A stretch of 64,000 nucleotides of DNA, from the NCBI RefSeq assembly GCF_030542105.1, contig NZ_JAUOFB010000001.1:310001-374000 (forward strand). The letters run 5' to 3'. The translations under genes and the position numbers were made by a program. This document shows, piece by piece, positions 1 through 8,266 of this stretch (the stretch's first letter is position 1; every line of letters starts with the position of its first letter). Source of the DNA: Hymenobacter sp. BT730. GTDB lineage: Bacteria > Bacteroidota > Bacteroidia > Cytophagales > Hymenobacteraceae. The notes under the pieces were generated by a model, which saw only the letters and a list, made by a program, of their open reading frames with translations, had not been told where the DNA came from and searched no databases.

Positions 1-124
1 CGGTAGGAATTCAGACGATGAACAGGCTTTTTCGTATGAAGTTCCATTAGCATCGCACCATTCCTCGTGTATTTTCCGTACCCAGTTCTTTAAAGCATTT
101 ATCTCCCTAAACTCCTTCTGCCGC

Positions 125-502
125 ATGGCCAACGACGACGACGCTACCAAAACGCCCCGAAATGACAGTTTGATCGGGAACCTGATGGGCTACCTCGATA
201 CGCGTATTGATCTTGTACGCCTCGAAACCCAGGAAAAAGTTAAAAACGCCTTTGTTGGTACTGCCCACGGAGTCACCATGGCGCTTATTGGGCTGTTGTT
301 TCTCGTGTTTCTGAGCATTTTTGCGGGGCTGGCTCTCAATGCCGCTCTGGACAGCTCGTACTGGGGCTTTGGGATTGTAGCCGCTATCTATCTGGTGCTG
401 TTGATTGTGTTTATCGTAGGTGTAGATAAAAAGCTATTCCAGGGGCTAGCCGATAAGATGCTGAGCAACACCATTTATAAATCTGATAAACGCCAAGCTT
501 AA
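125..502 (+). CDS. Phage-holin-family small membrane protein
   Basis: 125 residues. The charged N-terminus is followed by a predicted amphipathic helix (about 18-42), then two strongly hydrophobic segments at about 50-72 and 80-100, and a basic tail. This layout matches the holin-superfamily 'phage holin family' (DUF1469-like) proteins that are common in Bacteroidota chromosomes and need not be phage genes. No phage genes surround it. The stop lies 9 bp before the next start, so the two are probably one operon with the GGGP synthase behind them. The role is unknown; an inner-membrane or envelope-stress function is only a guess. Confidence 0.8.
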   Translation: MANDDDATKTPRNDSLIGNLMGYLDTRIDLVRLETQEKVKNAFVGTAHGVTMALIGLLFLVFLSIFAGLALNAALDSSYWGFGIVAAIYLVLLIVFIVGVDKKLFQGLADKMLSNTIYKSDKRQA

Positions 503-511
503 TTCTCTCCC

Positions 512-1264
512 ATGGCCGATTTGCACAACCCGCTTTTTGAAGACGAAAAGGAGTTTCTGGAGCGCCAGAAGCTGGAATATGAGCGCGCCCTAATGGGCGA
601 TGTGGAAGATATTAAAGAGCAGACCCAGCGCATTGGTAAGTATGCCTTGATTGGCGCCGGCGTGGCGGGTGGCATCTGGCTGATAGCCCGCGCCTTCCGC
701 TCCCGCCCTTCTGAGGAAGATGACTTTGAAGATGATGAGCAGCTGGACTATCATCCCGGCAAATCTCTCCACAGTCGCCACCGGCGGCCAGCATACAGCC
801 CCGTAGATACCGCCGAGAGTGATGATCTGGGCTTCGGCGCTGGTCCGCATCAGTACGACCGGGGCAGCCAGATGCCCAGTAACCATGAGCGTGCCGACCT
901 GGCCCCCGACGTGTACCACACGGACTCTGAGGATCCGTTCCCTCCGCTGGACAACCCCATCAGCCAGTATACCCGCTCCGCACGGTCTACCACACCAGCC
1001 TTGCGTCCGCAGCAGCCTACTTCCAGTGCGTCTTCCATCATGGCCGATGCCTTCAACGTGTTTTTGAAGTCGGATACCGGTAAAATGCTGATAGCGCAGG
1101 TTTCGGCGGTGCTGATGGCTTATGTCGCCAAAAAAGTAGGAGAATATTTGCCTGTAGACAAAAATAACGACCTTGCAACAGCGCCCGCCGCTCAGCCGGC
1201 CACGCAGGACATAGACTTTACGTATCACCACGACGACGCGAATGCGCCTCAACAGTCTCTATGA
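512..1264 (+). CDS. Uncharacterised membrane-anchored protein
   Basis: 250 residues, not recognised. The N-terminal 40 residues are charged and helical, followed by one membrane segment at about 44-62. A long acidic, proline- and serine-rich linker of low complexity follows (about 65-170), then a predicted amphipathic helix around 175-215. It sits 9 bp behind the holin-like gene and overlaps the GGGP synthase start by 23 bp, which suggests translational coupling. The pairing with a holin-family protein is the only functional hint. The large minus-strand frame over the same DNA is a shadow of this gene. Confidence 0.75.
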   Translation: MADLHNPLFEDEKEFLERQKLEYERALMGDVEDIKEQTQRIGKYALIGAGVAGGIWLIARAFRSRPSEEDDFEDDEQLDYHPGKSLHSRHRRPAYSPVDTAESDDLGFGAGPHQYDRGSQMPSNHERADLAPDVYHTDSEDPFPPLDNPISQYTRSARSTTPALRPQQPTSSASSIMADAFNVFLKSDTGKMLIAQVSAVLMAYVAKKVGEYLPVDKNNDLATAPAAQPATQDIDFTYHHDDANAPQQSL

Positions 1265-2015
1265 AGGCCTTAGCAAACGCCGCGCCCGCGGCCAGAAGTC
1301 GCTGGCCGTATTGCTCGACCCCGACCAGTTGGACGAGGCGGGCTGCCGGCATTTGCTGGAGCTAAGCGAGACCCATCCGGTCGATTACTTTTTTGTTGGG
1401 GGTAGCCTGGTACTGAATTCGTACCAGGCTACCCTTATTCAGTTGCTGAAAAGCCGCTCCAAAGTACCGGTGCTGCTGTTCCCCAGCCACAGCCTGCACC
1501 TGGATGGACAGGCCGATGGTATTCTGCTGCTTTCACTGATTTCCGGACGAAATCCGGAGTTCCTGATTGGGCAGCACGTCATTGCCGCCCCTTTGCTGCG
1601 CCAGAGCAAACTGCAGATTCTGCCCACCGGTTATATGCTGGTTGATACCGGCCGTCAGACTACGGCAAGCTACGTAAGCGGCACCACGCCCTTACCCTAT
1701 GATAAGCCTGGTATTGCCGCCTGCACGGCCATGGCCGGCGAACAGCTGGGCTTGCGCCTGATGTATCTGGATGGTGGCAGTGGCGCCATGTATCCGGTAT
1801 CCTCCGCCATGATTAAGGCTGTACGCCAGGCGGTGGAAGTCCCTCTCATTGTAGGAGGTGGGATTAATACCACTGAAAAAGCCCAGGCCGCCTTGGAGGC
1901 CGGGGCCGATGTAATTGTCATTGGCAATCAGATTGAAAAAGACCCAGGCTTCCTGCCGGAGGTAGCAGCGGTGGTACAGTCCTTCAATGCCGTAGCCAGC
2001 ACGGCGCTCAATTAA
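1242..2015 (+). CDS. Geranylgeranylglyceryl/heptaprenylglyceryl phosphate synthase
   Basis: 257 residues, the usual length for the PcrB/GGGPS family, a TIM-barrel prenyltransferase that joins sn-glycerol-1-phosphate to a polyprenyl diphosphate. Visible landmarks are LLDPDQL (24-30), YLDGGSGA (175-182), IVGGGI (203-208) and IGNQ (227-230), which correspond to the phosphate- and substrate-binding loops of the barrel. The enzyme is best known for archaeal ether lipids, but many Bacteroidota carry it. The prenyl chain length used cannot be read from the sequence. A polyprenyl synthase that could supply substrate lies at 45591. The start overlaps the preceding gene by 23 bp. Confidence 0.92.
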   Translation: MRLNSLYEGLSKRRARGQKSLAVLLDPDQLDEAGCRHLLELSETHPVDYFFVGGSLVLNSYQATLIQLLKSRSKVPVLLFPSHSLHLDGQADGILLLSLISGRNPEFLIGQHVIAAPLLRQSKLQILPTGYMLVDTGRQTTASYVSGTTPLPYDKPGIAACTAMAGEQLGLRLMYLDGGSGAMYPVSSAMIKAVRQAVEVPLIVGGGINTTEKAQAALEAGADVIVIGNQIEKDPGFLPEVAAVVQSFNAVASTALN

Positions 2016-2022
2016 AGCGCAT

Positions 2023-2058
2023 AAAAAAAGCCCTGGTATGATACCAGGGCTTTTTTTA
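2023..2058. terminator. Bidirectional intrinsic terminator
   Basis: A 10-bp perfect stem (GCCCTGGTAT paired with ATACCAGGGC, one-base centre) is flanked by A7 on the left and T7 on the right. It can end both the GGGP synthase transcript and the convergent AraC-family transcript. Confidence 0.9.
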
Positions 2059-2075
2059 TGCAAGTCGAAGCAGAA

Positions 2076-3002
2076 TTAGATGTTCATGGCGGACTCACGA
2101 CGGCGCATTTTACCGGCTGGAATGCCAAACATCATCTTGAAACGACGACAGAAATAAGCGGTGTCTTTGTAGCCCACTTCTTTCCCAATGTCGCGGATGC
2201 TCTTTTTGGTGGTACGCAACAGGAATACGGCCCGCTCCATGCGCTGGTATTCGATGTAGTCCTGGGGGTTGATGCCGGTCAGCATCTTAAAGTACTGGCC
2301 TACATAGTCTTCCGACACGTTGGCTACGCCGCTGAGCACCTTGTTCGACAGGTCGCCGCCCAGGTTCTCTTTGATGTAGTTGAACAGGTCAATGAGGCGT
2401 GGATCCTTGAAGTAGGTGCTGTTGGTGGCCAGCTGCTCCACAAACATCTTGTTTTTCAAGATGTAGCGCACAATTTCCACCACAATGTTCTCGGTGTAAA
2501 TGGTGATGAGACGCTCCCGGCCAGGCAGTTCCTGCAGGCTTTCCTCTACCACTTTAATAACCAGGTTAGCCAGCTTGGAATTGCCGGTAATCAGGAAAGC
2601 AGGTACATCAAGGGAGGCAAAGAAGTTAACCGAGTCAAATACTTTGGCCTCAAAGCTCACAAAGCTGTGGCTCTCTTCAGCGTCGCCGATGAGGTCGAGG
2701 TCAGAATTCGAGTGGAAAAACTTGTCTTTGTTGCTGATCAGGTCATCGTTGGTGATGACCTTACCGCCGCCGTCGCCGTAGGCCACGCGCGTAGCCCGAC
2801 CGCCGGGAATGAAGAGCATTTCGCCTTCTTCTACCGTGGTCTGCTCATCATCGCCAAAGGAAATATGCCCTTTGTGCAGGAGAATCAAATTATTGCCAAC
2901 GTCATACGAATTGCGCACCGTGAAAGGCTGCTGCAAGACGAGGTTCTTCGCTTTGATATAGCGGACGCCGAGCGACTCTATCACTTTATTGTAATCTTCC
3001 AT
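2076..3002 (-). CDS. AraC-family transcriptional regulator
   Basis: 308 residues. The N-terminal half looks like a cupin-type sensing domain (LHKGHISFGDD, then GEMLFIPGGRA). The C-terminal region (about 215-300) is a two-helix-turn-helix AraC DNA-binding domain, with the typical second-HTH pattern SIRDIGKEVGYKDTAYFCRR followed by FKMMFGIPAGKMRR. Such proteins are one-component regulators; the ligand and targets here are unknown. It is transcribed alone, with a bidirectional terminator downstream and a terminator of the neighbouring acyl-CoA dehydrogenase upstream. The start at 3002 gives MEDYNKVIESLG. Confidence 0.9.
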   Translation of the reverse strand: MEDYNKVIESLGVRYIKAKNLVLQQPFTVRNSYDVGNNLILLHKGHISFGDDEQTTVEEGEMLFIPGGRATRVAYGDGGGKVITNDDLISNKDKFFHSNSDLDLIGDAEESHSFVSFEAKVFDSVNFFASLDVPAFLITGNSKLANLVIKVVEESLQELPGRERLITIYTENIVVEIVRYILKNKMFVEQLATNSTYFKDPRLIDLFNYIKENLGGDLSNKVLSGVANVSEDYVGQYFKMLTGINPQDYIEYQRMERAVFLLRTTKKSIRDIGKEVGYKDTAYFCRRFKMMFGIPAGKMRRRESAMNI

Positions 3003-3093
3003 AAACCGCTTAGGTGTGGGGGAGCTGAGTGGAAAACGGGCGCTACTTGCCCGAGTTTATACAATGCAAAATAAGATATAAAAATTCACAAAA

Positions 3094-3128
3094 ACTAAAA
3101 CCCAGCCAAAAAATTGGCTGGGTTTAGT
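3094..3128 (-). terminator. Terminator of acyl-CoA dehydrogenase gene
   Basis: An inverted repeat (AACCCAGCCAA with TTGGCTGGGTT) with an AT-rich loop lies just beyond the dehydrogenase stop. On the minus strand it is followed by a T-rich run (TTTTAGTTTTTG). Confidence 0.8.
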
Positions 3129-3160
3129 GCAATGAATCTGACTTTTAGGCAATTCGCCTT

Positions 3161-4300
3161 TTACTTGAGGATTTCCCGTGAGATTACAATTTTCTGAATC
3201 TCAGAAGTGCCCTCATAAATCTGCGTGATTTTGGCGTCGCGCATCATGCGCTCCACGTGGAATTCTTTCACAAAGCCGTAACCGCCGTGCACTTGCACCG
3301 CTTCAACGGCCGTATCCATAGCCACTTTGGAGGAGAACAGCTTGGCCATAGCGCCGGATTTGGCGTAGTCCTGGTGCGCGTCCTTATCGTGAGCGGCTTG
3401 CAGGCACAGGAGGCGGGCGGCATCGATGTTGGTGGCCATATCGGCCAGCTTAAACTGGATGGCCTGGTGCTGGGAAATCGGCACGCCAAATGACTTGCGC
3501 TCCTTCGAGTATTTCAACGACAACTCATAAGCACCCGAGGCAATACCCAAAGCTTGGGCCGCAATGCCGATCCGGCCGCCGGCCAGCACCTGCATAGCGA
3601 ACTTAAAGCCGAAGCCATCCTCGCCAATGCGGTTTTCCTTGGGCACCTTCACGTCCGTGAACATGAGGGAGTGGGTGTCGGAGCCGCGGATGCCCAGCTT
3701 GTTCTCTTTAGGACCTACCACGAAACCGGGAGCATCTTTCTCCACGATGAGGGCATTGATGCCGCGGTGCTTGAGTTCTGGGTTGGTCTGGGCAATAACC
3801 AGGTACACCGAAGCAGAGGAGCCGTTGGTAATCCAGTTTTTGGTGCCGTTCAGCAGGTAATGGTCGCCCATATCCTCGGCGGTGGTGCGCTGCATGGTGG
3901 CATCGGAGCCGGCTTCGGGCTCGGAGAGGCAGAACGCGCCAATGATTTCGCCGGAAGTGAGGCGGGGCAGGTATTTCTGCTTTTGCTCCTCCGTTCCGTA
4001 TTTCTCCAGGCCCCAGCATACCAGTGAGTTGTTCACGGACATAATAACCGAGCAGGAAGCATCGACCTTGGAAATTTCTTCCATGGCCAGCACGTAGGAA
4101 ACCGTGTCCATGCCGCCGCCGCCGTACTCAGGGCTAACCATCATGCCCAGGAAGCCCAGCTCGCCCATCTTCTTGATTTGCTCGGTGGGGAATTTTTGGT
4201 GCTCGTCGCGCTCAATTACGCCGGCCCAAAGTTCATTCTGGGCAAAGTCGCGGGCGGCAGCCTGAACGGCAAGTTGTTCTTCGGTGAGCTGGAAATCCAT
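3161..4300 (-). CDS. Acyl-CoA dehydrogenase (short/medium chain type)
   Basis: 379 residues, the standard length of the FAD-dependent acyl-CoA dehydrogenases that make the trans-2-enoyl-CoA in beta-oxidation and amino-acid catabolism. It shows the family signatures GAFCLSEPEAGSDA and WITNG in the middle domain, QHQAIQFKLADMA in the C-terminal helical domain, and YEGTSEIQ near the end, whose glutamate (about residue 363) is at the catalytic-base position of this family. Transcribed alone. The substrate chain length cannot be assigned from sequence alone. Confidence 0.95.
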   Translation of the reverse strand: MDFQLTEEQLAVQAAARDFAQNELWAGVIERDEHQKFPTEQIKKMGELGFLGMMVSPEYGGGGMDTVSYVLAMEEISKVDASCSVIMSVNNSLVCWGLEKYGTEEQKQKYLPRLTSGEIIGAFCLSEPEAGSDATMQRTTAEDMGDHYLLNGTKNWITNGSSASVYLVIAQTNPELKHRGINALIVEKDAPGFVVGPKENKLGIRGSDTHSLMFTDVKVPKENRIGEDGFGFKFAMQVLAGGRIGIAAQALGIASGAYELSLKYSKERKSFGVPISQHQAIQFKLADMATNIDAARLLCLQAAHDKDAHQDYAKSGAMAKLFSSKVAMDTAVEAVQVHGGYGFVKEFHVERMMRDAKITQIYEGTSEIQKIVISREILK

Positions 4301-4359
4301 GCGGTAAAACTTGGGTGAGGAAGGTGGAGCTGCTTGGGGCAGCGGGTGGGAATTGTGGT

Positions 4360-4367
4360 CAAAATTA
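4360..4367 (-). promoter_or_regulatory. Candidate -7 promoter element
   Basis: On the minus strand this reads TAATTTTG, a perfect match to the Bacteroidota -7 consensus TAnnTTTG, about 60 bp upstream of the acyl-CoA dehydrogenase start. No convincing -33 TTG lies at the right distance. Confidence 0.4.
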
Positions 4368-4478
4368 AGCTACTCAACTGGCAGTTACAGCAGCATGCCC
4401 GTATTTTTCTAATAAGGCATTTTGCGTTGGCTGCTTTCCTTCAGAGCTTACGGAATTCGTAGTATAAGAACGAAACAC

Positions 4479-4513
4479 CAACGGGCCTCTCCGGCTGGCG
4501 AAGAGGCCCGTTG
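4479..4513 (-). terminator. Terminator-like hairpin after the zinc peptidase gene
   Basis: A 12-bp perfect stem (CAACGGGCCTCT with AGAGGCCCGTTG) with an 11-nt loop lies 28 bp past the peptidase stop. There is little T-tract on either side, so termination efficiency is uncertain. Confidence 0.6.
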
Positions 4514-4540
4514 CGCTTAACTAAAGAAGAAGCTGACAGG

Positions 4541-5236
4541 TTAGCGCCGGTCACGGCTGCCCATGAAAATGCTTACGTAGTAGAGCAGGGTGGCCAGGGA
4601 ACTAATGGCGGCTACCACATACGTCATGGCGGCCCACCAGAGGGCATCTTTCGCCATAGCATGCTCCTGGGAGGTTACAATACCGCGCTTATCAATCCAG
4701 GCCAGGGCCCGGCGGGAAGCATCAAACTCCACGGGCAGGGTAACAAAGGAGAACAGCGTAGTCAGCGAGAACAGAGCAATGCCCACGCCCAGCGGAATCA
4801 GTGAGGTGCGCAGCATCAACACCCCCGCCAGGAGGATGAAGGGCATAAAGCGCGACACGGCACTCAGGGCCGGTACCATGGCCGAGCGAAACTGCAGCAT
4901 GCTGTAGGCAGTAGCGTGTTGCACGGCATGGCCGCATTCGTGCGCCGCTACCGCAGCGGCGGCGGCACTGCGCTCCGCGTACACCGACTCGGAGAGATTA
5001 ACGGTCTTATCGGCGGGGTTGTAGTGGTCGGAAAGGCGGCCTTCCGTGCTGATAACTTTGACATCAGTGATGCCGTGGTCAGCCAACATGAGCTCGGCAA
5101 TCTGCCGGCCCGTGAGGCCTGATTTCAGACCAATCTGGGCGTACTGCGCAAACTTGCTGCGCAGGCGCCACTGTATCAGCCAGCTGACAATCATGGCCCC
5201 GATAACGACCAGATATATTGGGCTTGTGGAATACAT
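4541..5236 (-). CDS. Membrane zinc metallopeptidase (YugP/Zn_peptidase_2 family)
   Basis: 231 residues. An N-terminal membrane helix (about 5-22) precedes a region with the zinc-binding motif HECGH (99-103). Hydrophobic segments at about 125-165 and near the C-terminus follow, with PVEFDASRRAL between them in the position of a third metal ligand. Length and layout match the YugP-like neutral zinc metallopeptidases. Substrates are not known for this family. It ends an apparent minus-strand run whose upstream members are the nucleotidyltransferase (12 bp away) and the flippase-like gene. Confidence 0.9.
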   Translation of the reverse strand: MYSTSPIYLVVIGAMIVSWLIQWRLRSKFAQYAQIGLKSGLTGRQIAELMLADHGITDVKVISTEGRLSDHYNPADKTVNLSESVYAERSAAAAAVAAHECGHAVQHATAYSMLQFRSAMVPALSAVSRFMPFILLAGVLMLRTSLIPLGVGIALFSLTTLFSFVTLPVEFDASRRALAWIDKRGIVTSQEHAMAKDALWWAAMTYVVAAISSLATLLYYVSIFMGSRDRR

Positions 5237-5248
5237 AGGAGGAAGAGC

Positions 5249-5734
5249 TTAGGGAGTAAGGAGTTGGCGGATGCGCTCTACAATACGCGTGGTGCTGTAG
5301 CCAGCCACCAGCGGTACGGTGAGCACCTCTCCGCCTCTTTGTAACACTTCCTCGTGGCCTACAATTCCACTGATGGCGTAGTCATCCCCCTTTACCAGGA
5401 TATCAGGCTGCACCAATTGAATGAGTTCCAGCGGCGTAGGCTCATCGAAGAGTACTACCGCATCCACAAACAAAAGGGAAGCCAGAATGCGGGCCCGTGA
5501 CATTTCGTCCTGCAAAGGTCGGCCTGGTTTCAGACAGCTAACAGATGCATCGGTATTCAACCCTACTACCAGCGCATCGCCTAGGTGCCGTGCTTTCTCC
5601 AGGTAATCGACGTGGCCGAGGTGCAGCAGGTCGAAGCAGCCGTTGGTGAATACAATGCGGCGGCCCTGCTGGCGCCACTGCTCCAGCACGGGCAGCAGGG
5701 CCTCGCGGCTTAATATTTTTTCTTTACTCCACAT
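5249..5734 (-). CDS. rfaE2: RfaE2/HldE-type nucleotidyltransferase
   Basis: 161 residues from the ATG at 5734; an alternative ATG at 5752 adds six residues. The nucleotidyltransferase signature TNGCFDLLHLGH is followed by LVVGLNTDASV, GRPLQDEMSRARILASL and ILVKGDDY, typical of D-glycero-beta-D-manno-heptose-1-phosphate adenylyltransferase, which activates heptose for LPS core synthesis. The separate kinase domain (RfaE1) is not in this window. The gene overlaps the 3' end of the flippase-like gene by 11 bp, suggesting coupled translation. A related cytidylyltransferase role cannot be fully excluded. Confidence 0.88.
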   Translation of the reverse strand: MWSKEKILSREALLPVLEQWRQQGRRIVFTNGCFDLLHLGHVDYLEKARHLGDALVVGLNTDASVSCLKPGRPLQDEMSRARILASLLFVDAVVLFDEPTPLELIQLVQPDILVKGDDYAISGIVGHEEVLQRGGEVLTVPLVAGYSTTRIVERIRQLLTP

Positions 5735-6773
5735 AGGCTGGGGTGGCGGCATCGGGCACCGACGCCGCTATGGCGCGCTTTTCCCGACCCGACTTGATCA
5801 TACTGACTACAAAGCTGATACCACCCATCAGCACTACCAGCAGCGTTTGGGTGCCATGCACTACCAGCGCATACGCAATACCCGCTTCCTTCGACACCCC
5901 ATAGACCAGCAGGGTGCTTTGCACCATCAGGTGAAAGGCCCCGATGCCGCCCTGCACCGGCGTAGCCATCCCAAACGCCCCAAACGTAAGGACTGCCAGA
6001 CCGGCAGCCATACCCAGGTTATGGGTTTCCGGGAAGGCAAAAAATGCCAGATAGTCCATGAGATAATAGACCAGCCAGGTGAAGGCCGTATGCAGCAGGA
6101 ACAGGCCTTTGCTATCCAGCTTGCGGATGCTGAATACACCCTCCATGAGCCCGCGCACAAATCCTTCCAGCTTGTTAAACAGGGCCAGCTGCCGCAGCCG
6201 CTCCACGTTCCGGTAAAGCAAGTAACCACCAATGAGCGCTAACGCCCCGGCAATACCAGCGGCAACCAGCAGGATATCCCGGCTTTGGGCCAGCGTATCG
6301 TACTTATCAGAGAATAGGCTCAGCACAAAGGCCCAGAACTTATGAAAATCCAGCAGAAGCGTAGCGCCCAACAGGGAAAACAGCACCAGCACGTCAATTA
6401 CCCGCTCCGTAATAACGGCACCTAGGGCCACCTGCACCGGAATGCCGCCGGTACGCCGCAGGATGGAGCACCGCACGACCTCACCCATACGTGGCAGCAC
6501 CAGATTGGCTAGGTAGCCCACCATCATGGCGTGGTATACATCCCAATAGCCGGGCTTGTGCTTAGTGGCATCCAACTGCATTTTCCAGCGGTAGGCGCGG
6601 CTAAAGTAGCCCAGCGCCGAGAGCAGAACGGTGAGACCCATCCAGAAGTAATTGGCCTCGCGCATGTACCGCCCCACCTTGCTAAGATCCTGGTCGCGCA
6701 CGGCGTAGCGCATCAGCAGGGCCGAGAAGGCCAGCAGGAGCACATACTTTAGAATATTGAGCAGTTTTTTCAC
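5724..6773 (-). CDS. Lysylphosphatidylglycerol synthase/flippase-like membrane protein
   Basis: 349 residues with about eight hydrophobic segments beginning at residue 8. The pattern resembles the UPF0104/LPG-synthase transmembrane domain family (an arginine after the second segment, YHAMMVGYLANLVLPRMGEVVRCSIL, and a glycine-rich GMATPVQGGIGAFH near the end). Members include the flippase half of MprF and glycolipid-associated membrane proteins. Only the transmembrane domain is present, with no synthase domain. It shares an operon with the RfaE2-like gene, so an envelope-lipid or glycan role is plausible but inferred. Confidence 0.85.
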   Translation of the reverse strand: MKKLLNILKYVLLLAFSALLMRYAVRDQDLSKVGRYMREANYFWMGLTVLLSALGYFSRAYRWKMQLDATKHKPGYWDVYHAMMVGYLANLVLPRMGEVVRCSILRRTGGIPVQVALGAVITERVIDVLVLFSLLGATLLLDFHKFWAFVLSLFSDKYDTLAQSRDILLVAAGIAGALALIGGYLLYRNVERLRQLALFNKLEGFVRGLMEGVFSIRKLDSKGLFLLHTAFTWLVYYLMDYLAFFAFPETHNLGMAAGLAVLTFGAFGMATPVQGGIGAFHLMVQSTLLVYGVSKEAGIAYALVVHGTQTLLVVLMGGISFVVSMIKSGREKRAIAASVPDAATPAYVE

Positions 6774-6809
6774 GTAAATCTAGAGCCGGTTAAAAGGAGC
6801 CGGTAGCGC

Positions 6810-6854
6810 AGTGCCCGCTGCCATTATCTGGCGAACAGACTGGCAACGGGCACT
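6810..6854 (-). terminator. Hairpin after panD
   Basis: A 14-bp imperfect stem (AGTGCCCGCTGCCA with TGGCAACGGGCACT, one mismatch) lies 20 bp past the panD stop and before the flippase gene. The T-tract is poor, so it may be an attenuator or processing structure as well as a terminator. Confidence 0.55.
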
Positions 6855-6873
6855 TTAGTAAGAGCAACGGTAA

Positions 6874-7221
6874 TTATACCAGCCGGTTATGCTGGTCCGG
6901 AAACACCAGCGTAGGCTGATGCTGGCGGGCAATGGCAAAATCGATGAGGCAGTAGGAGAAGATAATTACGATGTCGCCTACGGCAACGCGCCGGGCAGCA
7001 GGTCCGTTCAGGCAAATCATGCCGGAGCCCCGCTCGCCCCGAATGGTGTAGGTTTCGAACCGCTCCCCATTGTTCACGTTCACAATGGTCACTTTCTCGT
7101 TTTCCACCATGTTGGCGGCATCCAGCAGGTCCTCATCAATCGTGACGCTGCCTACGTAGTGTAGCTCAGCCTGCGTGACTTTGGCCCGGTGAATTTTGGA
7201 CTTGAGAACCTCGATTTGCAT
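6874..7221 (-). CDS. panD: Aspartate 1-decarboxylase
   Basis: 115 residues from the ATG at 7221; an in-frame ATG ten codons upstream is not needed. PanD makes beta-alanine from L-aspartate for pantothenate and CoA. The proenzyme self-cleaves between Gly24 and Ser25 (YVGSVTID), and Ser25 becomes the pyruvoyl group. Lys9, the conserved [10 protein letters not shown] loop and LNGPAARR are all present. It is followed upstream by panC, whose product uses the beta-alanine. The gap to panC is 63 bp and holds a candidate promoter, so panD may also be transcribed separately. Confidence 0.96.
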   Translation of the reverse strand: MQIEVLKSKIHRAKVTQAELHYVGSVTIDEDLLDAANMVENEKVTIVNVNNGERFETYTIRGERGSGMICLNGPAARRVAVGDIVIIFSYCLIDFAIARQHQPTLVFPDQHNRLV

Positions 7222-7248
7222 GAGTGAAAGCGGGTGAATGAATGGCCG

Positions 7249-7256
7249 CAAAGATA
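7249..7256 (-). promoter_or_regulatory. Candidate -7 promoter element of panD
   Basis: Reads TATCTTTG on the minus strand, a perfect TAnnTTTG match, 28 bp before the panD start codon and inside the panC-panD gap. No clear -33 element. Confidence 0.4.
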
Positions 7257-7284
7257 GTTAAATCCCGTGGCACCGAAGGTTGAC

Positions 7285-8139
7285 TTACGCCAGGTTCACT
7301 ACCACGTTATCAATCAGCCGCACGCCATCCAGCCAAGCCGCCAGGCACAAAGCCACCTGCCCGGCCGGGGCGGCGCCGTCCTCAAGGGGTTGCAGCGTGC
7401 GGGCATTGCTGATATCAAAGTACTCCAGCTCAATTTCCGGGTGCTGCTGCAGAAAGGCCGTGACTTGTTGCTGCACCTCGGCCACGGTGGCATGCTGCTG
7501 TAACAAACGGGTGGCCAGTTCCAGGGCTTGGTACAGGCGCGGAGCTACCGCCCGGGCCTGCGGCGAAAGGCGCCGGTTGCGGGAGGACATGGCCAGTCCG
7601 TCGGCTTCCCGCACGGTGGGGAAGGTAACCGGCTCCAGATCAAAGCTCAGATCGGCCACCATCTGGCGAATAACCGCTACCTGCTGCAAATCCTTCTGCC
7701 CGAAGTAGGCGCGGTGCGGCCGGCTCAGGTGAAACAGCTTGCTCACCACAGTGGCCACGCCATTGAAGTGCCCCGGGCGGTGGGCGCCCTCCATCACCTG
7801 CTCCAACGCGCCAAAGTCAAAGCGCATCACCGTGGGCTGGGGATACATTTCCTCCACGGAGGGAGCAAACAGTACGGTGCAGCCGGTATCCTGCAGCAGA
7901 GTCGCATCAGCTTCAGGCAGGCGCGGGTACAGCCGGAAGTCTTCCGGGTTGTTGAACTGGGTGGGGTTGACAAAAATGCTGACGACGACGACATCATTCT
8001 CCCGGGCGGCCGCTCTAACCAGTTGCAGGTGGCCTTCGTGCAGCGCGCCCATAGTGGGCACCAGCCCAATGCGCTGCCCGTTTTGGCGCCACCCTTCGGT
8101 GCGCGCTTGCAACCCGGCAGCGGTTTGCAGAATCTCCAT
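7285..8139 (-). CDS. panC: Pantoate--beta-alanine ligase (pantothenate synthetase)
   Basis: 284 residues from the ATG at 8139, giving MEILQTAAGLQ; the upstream in-frame ATG at 8166 is unlikely. The enzyme joins pantoate and beta-alanine with ATP. Seen: LVPTMGALHEGHLQLV (the HxGH-type nucleotide-binding signature), VSIFVNPTQFN, YFGQKDLQQVAVI, and SSRNRRLS in the KMSKS-equivalent position. It precedes panD in the same direction, and its divergent neighbour is the glycogen-synthase-like gene. Confidence 0.96.
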   Translation of the reverse strand: MEILQTAAGLQARTEGWRQNGQRIGLVPTMGALHEGHLQLVRAAARENDVVVVSIFVNPTQFNNPEDFRLYPRLPEADATLLQDTGCTVLFAPSVEEMYPQPTVMRFDFGALEQVMEGAHRPGHFNGVATVVSKLFHLSRPHRAYFGQKDLQQVAVIRQMVADLSFDLEPVTFPTVREADGLAMSSRNRRLSPQARAVAPRLYQALELATRLLQQHATVAEVQQQVTAFLQQHPEIELEYFDISNARTLQPLEDGAAPAGQVALCLAAWLDGVRLIDNVVVNLA

Positions 8140-8189
8140 ATACACACAGGGCCCTTCCGACGCCACACAGGCATCTACGGGCGGGTTTC

Positions 8190-8221
8190 GTTGAATTTTC
8201 GCCTAAAAATGTTTAATTTTG
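8190..8221 (+). promoter_or_regulatory. Bacteroidota-type promoter of the 8267-10547 transcript
   Basis: A -33 element GTTG (8190-8193), a 20-nt spacer, then the -7 element TAATTTTG (8214-8221), both matching the Bacteroidota sigma consensus. It lies 46 bp before the ATG of the glycogen-synthase-like gene and points away from panC. Confidence 0.65.
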
Positions 8222-8266
8222 TGCATCCCAAAGTGTGCCCTCCCAATTTTAACCACAGAACCCTGT

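Noticed and set aside
125..502. Prophage remnant, from the holin-family name
   Set aside because: No integrase, lysin, capsid or attachment site nearby; this family is chromosomal in Bacteroidota.
590..1252. Long minus-strand frame over the second gene
   Set aside because: It is antisense to a gene in a clear operon; its composition is that of a shadow frame.
3248..3263. parS-like CTCCACGTGGAA in acyl-CoA dehydrogenase
   Set aside because: Only 12 of 16 positions match, and the bases encode the conserved EFHVERMMR of the enzyme.
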